This document shows positions 32,454-37,894 of a DNA stretch of 37,894 nt, piece by piece. Each line of letters opens with the position of its first letter. Position 1 is the first letter of the stretch. The notes under the pieces are model-generated. The model made no database searches. It was not told where the DNA came from and worked only from the letters and a program-made list of their open reading frames with translations. The position numbers and the translations under genes were made by a program. Origin of the DNA: UBA9410 sp036123585 (GTDB lineage: Bacteria; Actinomycetota; Acidimicrobiia; Acidimicrobiales; MedAcidi-G1); NCBI GenBank assembly GCA_036123585.1, contig JAZADN010000110.1, forward strand, positions 1 to 37,894, read 5' to 3'.

Positions 32454-34127
32454 ATGGTCGACGTGCCCGGAACTGACGGAGGTGCGCCCCGTTCGGTGGA
32501 GCGCAGCAGCATCGAGGTCGGTTCCACCCGTCCCCGGCCCGACTCGACTCCGCGTTCCGCGTCCGGACCGCTGGAAGAACCGTCCGAGTCCACCTCGTTC
32601 CCGGGCCTGCTCCCGGCTCCCGTCAGGCCGATCGATCCGCCGGTGGCGATTAGCGGTCGCCTAGTGGCCGGGGTGGCCGGACTAGCCGCGGTGGTGGTTG
32701 CCCTGGTGGTCGGGCTGCTCGGTGGGTGGCTGCTCCGTGGCGACGGCGGTGTCGATTCAGCGGAGGGTCTCTCACAGGCCGAGGTGCTCAGCCTCATGGA
32801 CGAACTGAATGAAGGCTCGTCGTCTGTCGCCGCCGACCAGATTCGCGCTCTGGTCGACGCGGCGGTGGCCGACGCGCTATCCGGCTCGGAGGCTGGACTC
32901 TCACGCTCCGAGGTCGAGGCCCTGGTTGCCTCCGGGATCGACGACCTCCCAGATCCGGGTGAGGTCGGCCTCAGTGCGGAGGAGGTCACGGCCATCGTGT
33001 CTTCGGTGGTCGATGAGGTATCCGGTTTGGGAACTTCCGAGGTGGAGGCCCTGGTCGGCCGACTTGTCGAGGAGGCATCCGGTCTGGACGCGACCGAGGT
33101 GGAGGCCCTGGTGGCCCGGCTGTTCGCTGACGCTCCGGTCTCCGACTCAGGCGACGAGCCGGTGGTGGCCGTCGCCGAGGCTCTCCGTGACACTGTCGTC
33201 CTTGTCTCGGTGCCCGATCAGGGGCATGGGTCGGGGATCGTCTTGGACCGGGGCCGGATCGTGACCAATGCCCACGTGGTGGATGGTGCGGACGAGGTGG
33301 TAGTCAGCCTCCCCAACGGTCGCGAGGTGTTGGCAGAGATCGTCGGGGTGGATGTCCGGCGGGATGTCGCCGTCCTGGACCTGGCCGAGGAGGTCAATGG
33401 TCTGGTGCCCGCCGTGTTCGCCTTTTCCGAGGACCTACGGGTGGGCCAACTGGCCGTAGCCCTAGGCAGCCCTTTCGATTTGGACCGAACGGTCACCAGC
33501 GGGATCGTCAGCGCCTTGGGTCGGGTCATTGACTCCTACGGATGCGAGAACGGACCCGGTGCCGACTGCGCCGGTGTGGCCATGATCCAGACCGATGCCC
33601 CAATCAATCCGGGCAACTCGGGTGGTCCACTGGCTGACCGCCAAGGTCGGGTCATCGGCATGAACACCTCGATCCGCAGCGGCGGAGTCTTCGCGGGCGG
33701 GAACATAGGCTTGGGCTTCGCCATTCCGAGCGACACCGTGGTGTTGGTCGCCCAGCGCCTCATCGAAGGGGAGCCGGTGGGGACCGCCTGGCTGGGGATC
33801 CGCGGCCAGTCGCCGACCGACGGAAGTCTGGGTGCGCTTGTCGTCGAGGTAGTTGAGGGTTCACCTGCCGACGCGGCCGGACTCCAGTTGGACGACCGGA
33901 TCTTCCGTTCCGATGGACGTCCGATCCGCGACATGCCGGCTCTGCGGGCTGATATCCAGATCCGCCTGCCCGGCTCCTCGGTGACCCTAGAGGTGGATCG
34001 TGGTGGCGAGATCCTCCGCCTCGAGGTCAACCTCGGCGCTTTCGATGACCAGTTCGTCGAACCACCCAGCGCGGACGATGAGGACTCCGACGACCCACTG
34101 GACGACGATACCGGCGACGGGGAGTGA
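32454..34127 (+). CDS. Membrane-anchored HtrA-like serine protease with PDZ domain and 19-residue repeats
   Basis: The 557-aa protein has a cytoplasmic Pro/Ser-rich tail (1-65), one transmembrane helix (70-95) and an extracytoplasmic helical repeat region (about 105-227). The trypsin-like domain has the triad His274 (TNAHVVDG), Asp304 (RRDVAVLDL) and Ser389 (NPGNSGGPL). A PDZ domain (about 440-527) and a very acidic tail (DDEDSDDPLDDDTGDGE) follow. HtrA proteases degrade or refold misfolded envelope proteins. The repeat region is unusual: the last three units are exactly 19 residues apart. ATG 32454 has TACTTT 7 nt upstream. It follows the kinase gene by 47 nt, a pairing known from mycobacterial mprAB-pepD. 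Confidence 0.92.
   Translation: MVDVPGTDGGAPRSVERSSIEVGSTRPRPDSTPRSASGPLEEPSESTSFPGLLPAPVRPIDPPVAISGRLVAGVAGLAAVVVALVVGLLGGWLLRGDGGVDSAEGLSQAEVLSLMDELNEGSSSVAADQIRALVDAAVADALSGSEAGLSRSEVEALVASGIDDLPDPGEVGLSAEEVTAIVSSVVDEVSGLGTSEVEALVGRLVEEASGLDATEVEALVARLFADAPVSDSGDEPVVAVAEALRDTVVLVSVPDQGHGSGIVLDRGRIVTNAHVVDGADEVVVSLPNGREVLAEIVGVDVRRDVAVLDLAEEVNGLVPAVFAFSEDLRVGQLAVALGSPFDLDRTVTSGIVSALGRVIDSYGCENGPGADCAGVAMIQTDAPINPGNSGGPLADRQGRVIGMNTSIRSGGVFAGGNIGLGFAIPSDTVVLVAQRLIEGEPVGTAWLGIRGQSPTDGSLGALVVEVVEGSPADAAGLQLDDRIFRSDGRPIRDMPALRADIQIRLPGSSVTLEVDRGGEILRLEVNLGAFDDQFVEPPSADDEDSDDPLDDDTGDGE
32967..33134 (+). repeat. Three 19-residue coding repeats in the HtrA-like gene
   Basis: Units start at residues 172, 191 and 210 (57-nt period): GLSAEEVTAIVSSVVDEVS, GLGTSEVEALVGRLVEEAS, then GLDATEVEALVARLFADA. 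Looser copies occur at residues 105 and 148. The pattern GLxxxEVxALV with hydrophobic spacing suggests an amphipathic helical stalk or oligomerisation region. Confidence 0.8.
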
Positions 34128-34162
34128 CCCTCGGCGCTCGATCGGCGTCAAGACCCCACCGG

Positions 34163-34168
34163 TAGGCT
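34163..34168 (+). promoter_or_regulatory. Putative -10 element for ftsY
   Basis: TAGGCT, 9 nt before the ATG at 34178, at the long end of the leaderless spacing range. Confidence 0.45.
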
Positions 34169-34177
34169 GCCGGCGCC

Positions 34178-35095
34178 ATGGGACTCCGTTCACGACTCGG
34201 TCGCGCCCGCGACGCTTGGACGGACCGAATGGCCGTCGTCCGGGCCGCCGAGGTGATTGACGACGCCGCATGGGAGGACCTGTCGGATGCCCTCCTGTTG
34301 GCTGACGTGGGGGTGGCCACCACCGACGAGTTGGTGGCTGAGGTGCGTCGCCGGGTGGGTCGCGACGGTCTCCCCACCGGGGGGACAGCCGGAGACGGGG
34401 TCCTTGAGTTGCTCAAGCGGGTGCTGGTTGAGCGACTCGGCGGCGTCGACCGCTCCCTGGCCCTAGGTGGTTCGCCATCGGTCTGGATATTCGTGGGCGT
34501 GACCGGGGTCGGCAAGACAACCACAATCGGCAAGTTGGCGCACCGAGAAACCGAAGCCGGCCGGAGCCTTGTACTGGGGGCCGGAGACACCTTTCGTGCA
34601 GCAGCCGCCGACCAGTTGGTGATGTGGGCCGACCGGTCTGCCGTGCCGGTCGTGCGGGGCGCCGAGGGGGCCGACCCCAGTTCGGTGGTCTTCGACGCGG
34701 TCGAGCACGCTGCGGCACGCGGCGCTGACCTGGTGTTGGCCGACACCGCCGGCCGGGTTCATACCCGGAGCAACCTGATGGACGAGTTGGCCAAGGTTCG
34801 CCGGGTGGCCGAGAAGGGCGCCGGGACGGTCACCGAGACCCTGTTGGTTGTCGACGCCACAACCGGCCAGAACGGGCTGGTTCAGGCCCGGCAGTTCTCA
34901 GAGTTTGCCGAGGTCACCGGTGTTGTGTTGACCAAGTTGGACGGTTCGGCCAAGGGCGGCATCGTGGTCGCCGTCCAGGAGGACTTGGGCATCCCCGTCA
35001 AACTGGTGGGCGTCGGGGAGGGCGTGGACGATCTCGTCGAGTTCGATCCCGTCGAGTTCGTGGAAGCCCTGTTCGCCGCTGACGTGGCGGTCTGA
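34178..35095 (+). CDS. ftsY: Signal recognition particle receptor FtsY
   Basis: The 305-aa SRP GTPase has a short N domain (about 1-95), then the NG core: G1 GVTGVGKT (107-114), LGAGDTFRAAAADQL, DTAGRVHTRSNLMDELAK, TTGQNGLVQARQF, and TKLDGSAKGG plus GVGEGVDDLVEFDPVEFVEAL at the end. It lacks the long acidic A domain of E. coli FtsY, so membrane targeting must use the short N-terminal helix (FGSLR-like basic residues in MGLRSRLGRARDAW). It docks Ffh-ribosome complexes at the translocon. ffh follows by 19 nt, putting both SRP GTPases in one unit. Confidence 0.96.
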   Translation: MGLRSRLGRARDAWTDRMAVVRAAEVIDDAAWEDLSDALLLADVGVATTDELVAEVRRRVGRDGLPTGGTAGDGVLELLKRVLVERLGGVDRSLALGGSPSVWIFVGVTGVGKTTTIGKLAHRETEAGRSLVLGAGDTFRAAAADQLVMWADRSAVPVVRGAEGADPSSVVFDAVEHAAARGADLVLADTAGRVHTRSNLMDELAKVRRVAEKGAGTVTETLLVVDATTGQNGLVQARQFSEFAEVTGVVLTKLDGSAKGGIVVAVQEDLGIPVKLVGVGEGVDDLVEFDPVEFVEALFAADVAV

Positions 35096-35114
35096 GTCCG
35101 AGAGGATCGGGACA

Positions 35115-36599
35115 GTGTTCGAGGGTCTGAGCAGTCGGTTTGAAGGGATCCTGAAGCGGGTTCGGGGCAAGGGCCGGCTCAGTGAGCAGGATGTCGAAGA
35201 GTTCCTCGCTGAGCTGCGGGTGGCCCTGCTGGAGGCCGATGTCCACCTCTCGGTCGTCCGGTCGTTCCGCGACCGGGTGCGGGACCGGGCCGTCGGGGCC
35301 GAGGTCAGCGGGGCGTTGAACCCCGGTCAGCAGGTAGTGAAAATCGTTCTCGAGGAGTTGACCGGCATCCTCGGCGGGGAGACCCACCGGCTGACCTTCG
35401 CGTCCAAGCCACCTACCGTCATCCTGCTGGCCGGCTTGCAGGGCTCGGGCAAGACCACGGCGGCGGCCAAGCTCGCCCGCCTGCTCAAGGCTCAGGGCCG
35501 CAATCCGCTGCTAATTGGTGCCGACCTGCAGCGTCCGGCCGCTGTGGAGCAGTTGCGCACCCTCGGTGGTCGCATCGATGTCCCGGTGTTTAGCGTGCCC
35601 ACCGACCCGGTGGACGTCGCTCGGGCGGGCTTGGCCGAGGCTCGCCGTCTAGGCCGTGACGTGCTGGTGTGCGATACCGCGGGCCGCCTGGCTATCGACC
35701 ATGACCTGATGGCGGAGGTAGCCGAGGTCTCTGCCGTACTCAAGCCCGACCACACCTTTCTGGTGGTGGATGCGATGACGGGCCAGGACGCGGTGAACGT
35801 GGCCGAGGCTTTCCACGAGCGTCTCGAACTCGATGCGGTGGTCCTCACCAAGCTGGACGGCGACGCCCGCGGCGGAGCGGCGCTCAGCTTGCGCGAGGTG
35901 GTTGGTCGCCCCATCGCATACGCCTCGACCGGCGAGGGCCTCGAGGACTTCGACGCGTTCCACCCGGACCGGCTAGCCAGCCGGATCCTCGGCATGGGCG
36001 ACGTGGAGACCCTGATCGAGAAGGCCGAGGAGACTTTCGAGCAGGAGAAGGCCGAGGCGGCCGCTGCGCGTCTGCTTGAGGGCACCTTCACCCTCGACGA
36101 CTTCCTCGAGCAGCTCAAGGCGCTGCGGACAATGGGGCCAATCAGCAACCTGATGGGCATGGTGCCAGGCATGGCCCAGCAGATGAAGGATGTCGACACC
36201 GAGGTCGACGAGCGCCGTATCGACCGCATCGAGGGGATCATCAACTCCATGACTCCGGCCGAGCGGGCGGATCCGGACGTAATCGACGGATCTCGGCGCT
36301 CTCGGATCGCGGCGGGCAGTGGGACCCAGCCTGGCGAGATCAACCAACTGGTCCGCCAGTTCCGCGAAATGCGCAAGATGATGAAGCAGATGGGGAAGAG
36401 CCCCGGCCATAAGGGCGCCAAGGGTCGGGGCAGCAAGAAGGGACGGAAGGGTCGGGGCGGCCGCACGACCGATCGCGGACCGGTCATCGTGGACAGGAAG
36501 AAGGGCCTGTCGTTGCCGGGCCTAGGCGACCTGTCGTCCGGGCTCGATGGGCCCAGAGGCGGCTTGTCTTTGGACCGAGATCCGCGGTTTGGGGACTAG
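35115..36599 (+). CDS. ffh: Signal recognition particle protein Ffh
   Basis: The 494-aa protein has N, G and M domains: N helix bundle (1-95), G1 GLQGSGKTT (107-115), GADLQRPAAVEQL, DTAGRLAIDHDLM, DAMTGQDAVNVA, TKLDGDARGGAALS. The Met-rich M domain (about 320-430) has MGPISNLMGMVPGMAQQMK and the RNA-binding RRSRIAAGSG. After it comes an unusual C-terminal extension: a Lys/Gly/Arg-rich stretch (about 425-455) and a Gly/Leu/Asp tail ending SLDRDPRFGD. It binds signal peptides and 4.5S RNA; no SRP RNA gene is seen nearby. GTG 35115 has AGAGGAT about 8 nt upstream. Confidence 0.97.
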   Translation: MFEGLSSRFEGILKRVRGKGRLSEQDVEEFLAELRVALLEADVHLSVVRSFRDRVRDRAVGAEVSGALNPGQQVVKIVLEELTGILGGETHRLTFASKPPTVILLAGLQGSGKTTAAAKLARLLKAQGRNPLLIGADLQRPAAVEQLRTLGGRIDVPVFSVPTDPVDVARAGLAEARRLGRDVLVCDTAGRLAIDHDLMAEVAEVSAVLKPDHTFLVVDAMTGQDAVNVAEAFHERLELDAVVLTKLDGDARGGAALSLREVVGRPIAYASTGEGLEDFDAFHPDRLASRILGMGDVETLIEKAEETFEQEKAEAAAARLLEGTFTLDDFLEQLKALRTMGPISNLMGMVPGMAQQMKDVDTEVDERRIDRIEGIINSMTPAERADPDVIDGSRRSRIAAGSGTQPGEINQLVRQFREMRKMMKQMGKSPGHKGAKGRGSKKGRKGRGGRTTDRGPVIVDRKKGLSLPGLGDLSSGLDGPRGGLSLDRDPRFGD

Positions 36600-36816
36600 G
36601 CCGGATCCTTGGCTGTGCCATCGGACCGGGGTCGATAACTACAGGAGGCTGGAAATCGGACCAGATCCCGGCAGACTGGGCGACCGAACGGATGCATCCT
36701 TCGAGGCATCCGCCCCGCCAGAGGGTGTGGGGCCCTGACCGGCGAATTGGCCGGACGGGGAGATCTGACGAGACAGCCGGGCAATACAGCCTGAAGAGAC
36801 AGAGAGTGGTACTGAC
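36600..36816 (+). other. 217-nt leader region of the rpsP unit with two hairpins
   Basis: No gene is visible between ffh and rpsP. A candidate promoter is TTGGCT (36609-36614) and GATAAC (36634-36639), spaced 19 nt. Downstream lie a 7-bp stem CGGATGC/GCATCCG (36689-36712, 9-10-nt loop, with an internal self-complementary GGATGCATCC) and a 5-bp stem CCGGC/GCCGG (36739-36754). An AGGAGG at 36643-36648 has no start codon at the right distance. The leader may hold ribosomal-protein autoregulation, but no known leader motif is recognised. Confidence 0.4.
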
Positions 36817-37227
36817 GTGGCCGTGAAGCTCCGCCTGATGCGGATGGGCAAGAAGAAGCAGCCGACCTACCGGGTGGTCGCCGCCGACTCGCGCAAAGCG
36901 CGCAACGGCCGGATCATCGAAGCAGTCGGTTTCTACGACCCCCGCCGTGACCCGTCCGTGATCGAGATCGACAACGAGAAGGCGGTGGGTTGGCTGCGCA
37001 ATGGCGCCCAACCGACCGAGCGTGTTGAGAAGCTCCTGAAGATCACTGGCGCCTGGGACGACTTCAAGGGCCAGCCGGCCGGAACGAGCGCTACGCCGCC
37101 GCCCGCCCCGAAGGCGAAGGCTGAGACCCCGGCCCCTAGCCCTGCCAAGGATGAGGCCGAGGCTTCTGCTGAGGAGGCTCCGGTCGAGGAGGCTCCCACC
37201 GAAGAGGACGGGGAGGACGAGTCGTGA
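36817..37227 (+). CDS. rpsP: 30S ribosomal protein S16 with acidic tail
   Basis: The first 85 residues are a normal bS16 (VKLRLMRMGKKKQPTYRVVAADSR, then IEAVGFYDPRRDPS and GAQPTERVEKLLK). Residues from about 90 to 136 form an Ala/Pro/Glu-rich low-complexity tail (EEAPVEEAPTEEDGEDES), longer than the roughly 80-aa E. coli protein; such tails occur in actinobacterial S16. GTG 36817 gives the family N-terminus; the Shine-Dalgarno sequence is weak. The stop codon overlaps the khpA start (GTGA). Confidence 0.96.
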   Translation: MAVKLRLMRMGKKKQPTYRVVAADSRKARNGRIIEAVGFYDPRRDPSVIEIDNEKAVGWLRNGAQPTERVEKLLKITGAWDDFKGQPAGTSATPPPAPKAKAETPAPSPAKDEAEASAEEAPVEEAPTEEDGEDES

Positions 37228-37472
37228 GCGCCGAGGCCCCCACCGCCGAGGGTGTCCTCGAGTACCTGATCAAGTCGATCGTTGAGCAACCTGATCAGGT
37301 CCGGATCGAGGCTTCGGGCGACGAACGCTGCACATTCTCGGTCACCGTGGCCGACGGCGACATGGGCCGGGTCATCGGCCGACGTGGCCGAGTCGCCAAC
37401 GCCATCCGCACCATCGTCCGGGCCGCCGCGGTCCGCGATGAGACCGAGATCGACGTCGACTTCGTCGACTGA
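37224..37472 (+). CDS. khpA: KH-domain RNA-binding protein KhpA
   Basis: The 82-aa protein is a single KH domain with the GxxG loop in MGRVIGRRGRVANAIRTIV, and the N-terminal VLEYLIKSIVEQPDQVRI typical of KhpA (YlqC). KhpA binds many RNAs, in some bacteria with KhpB/Jag, and affects cell division and growth. GTG 37224 overlaps the rpsP stop codon by 4 bp. The order rpsP-khpA-rimM is widely conserved. Its own stop codon runs into the hairpin at 37471-37489. Confidence 0.95.
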   Translation: MSAEAPTAEGVLEYLIKSIVEQPDQVRIEASGDERCTFSVTVADGDMGRVIGRRGRVANAIRTIVRAAAVRDETEIDVDFVD

Positions 37473-37489
37473 CCGTCCCATGGACGGTC
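37471..37489 (+). promoter_or_regulatory. Perfect 8-bp hairpin enclosing the rimM start codon
   Basis: GACCGTCC (37471-37478) and GGACGGTC (37482-37489) are perfect complements around CAT (37479-37481). The rimM ATG (37480-37482) lies in the loop and at the stem edge, and the left arm overlaps the khpA stop codon (TGA 37470-37472). In RNA it would hide the rimM start unless ribosomes ending khpA open it. Confidence 0.6.
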
Positions 37490-37894
37490 GGCCGGCCCCT
37501 GACGCGCCGGCCCTTCTCGAGGTCGGGCGGATCGACAAGCCCCACGGCGTCCGTGGGGAGGTCGTGGTCAGCCTTATCACCCACCGCCTGGAGCGCCTGG
37601 TGCCCGGTTCTGTCCTGCAGACCGACAGGGGCGAGCTAGTCGTCGAGACGAGCCGTCCGCACCAGCACCGCCACCTGGTCCGCTTCGACGCCATCAAGGA
37701 CCGCGACGCCGCGGAGGGGTGGCGGGGCGTCGTGCTGTCGGCACCGCCTATCGACGACGCCGACGACGACACCCTGTGGGTCCACCACCTCGTGGGTGCC
37801 GTGGTGGTCGACCAGCATGGCACCGAGCACGGCGAGGTGGTGGCCCTGGTGGAGAACCCGGCCAGCGACCTGCTGGAGCTGGCCGACGGCCGTC
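37480..37894 (+). CDS. rimM: Ribosome maturation factor RimM (cut by the right edge)
   Basis: The first 138 codons are present. The N-terminal domain has EVGRIDKPHGVRGEVVV, matching the family G-x-I-x-K-x-HG-x-RGEV pattern. The linker and start of the PRC-barrel domain follow, with LWVHHLVGAVVVDQHGTEHGEV and LVENPASDLLEL. RimM helps assemble the 30S head around S19 and follows khpA as usual, before trmD in most genomes. ATG 37480 starts 7 nt after the khpA stop codon inside a perfect hairpin; no Shine-Dalgarno sequence is visible there, which suggests translational coupling. Confidence 0.93.
   Translation, partial: MDGRPAPDAPALLEVGRIDKPHGVRGEVVVSLITHRLERLVPGSVLQTDRGELVVETSRPHQHRHLVRFDAIKDRDAAEGWRGVVLSAPPIDDADDDTLWVHHLVGAVVVDQHGTEHGEVVALVENPASDLLELADGR

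Noticed and set aside
36600..36816. Possible SRP 4.5S RNA next to ffh
   Set aside because: The conserved GGAA tetraloop region and symmetric internal loop of SRP RNA are not found.

Overview
This is a high-G+C bacterial chromosome segment, almost fully coding, with a clear actinobacterial (Actinomycetota) signature. Markers include a NucS mismatch endonuclease, a CysQ-type phosphatase, a UvrD2-type helicase with HRDC domains, GTP-dependent PEP carboxykinase, a mycothiol-type PIG-L amidase homologue, a SepIVA-like coiled-coil protein, and the block coaD-sepIVA-yceD-rpmF-plsX-acpP-rnc-mutM-smc / ftsY-ffh-rpsP-khpA-rimM. An early-branching group such as Acidimicrobiia fits, but the class is inferred. 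I see no rRNA or complete tRNA gene, CRISPR array, insertion sequence, prophage, or biosynthetic or defence cluster.

Layout. 1-225 is the 5' end of a leftward PAP2-like gene. 422-5176 is a leftward five-gene unit: ettA, a small membrane protein, cysQ, nucS and a geranylgeranyl-reductase-family flavoprotein. 5232-13516 holds single genes and short units: HAD hydrolase, xthA, uvrD2-like helicase, zincin, ElaA-type acetyltransferase, alpha/beta hydrolase plus AMACR-type CoA transferase, PIG-L amidase, and a four-helix membrane protein. 13597-15996 is leftward pckG, a divergent cold-shock-domain protein and rpmB. 16178-20685 holds a FakA/DAK2 kinase-like gene, recG and a GNAT gene. 20720-20923 is a leftward zinc-ribbon microprotein. 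From 21014 to the right edge everything reads rightward: rsmD, then the lipid, ribosome, cell-division and SRP housekeeping block, interrupted by a two-component system and an HtrA protease (30473-34127) between smc and ftsY.

Expression architecture. At least seventeen reading frames start 5-9 nt downstream of a TAnnnT or CATGAT hexamer, the geometry of leaderless transcripts. Other genes have Shine-Dalgarno sequences or 4-bp stop/start overlaps (ATGA, GTGA, TTGA). Several perfect GC-rich inverted repeats lie at gene ends.

The parts most worth a second look cluster at 25142-26897. rnc is cut by an in-frame TAA exactly between its catalytic and dsRNA-binding domains. The mutM-position gene keeps the Fpg fold signatures but has lost the catalytic N-terminal proline, the beta-hairpin lysine and most zinc-finger cysteines. 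smc is preceded by a 23-codon leader ORF with its own leaderless promoter. Others are a UvrD2-like helicase with two HRDC domains, an HtrA with 19-residue repeats before its protease domain, and a perfect hairpin enclosing the rimM start codon.
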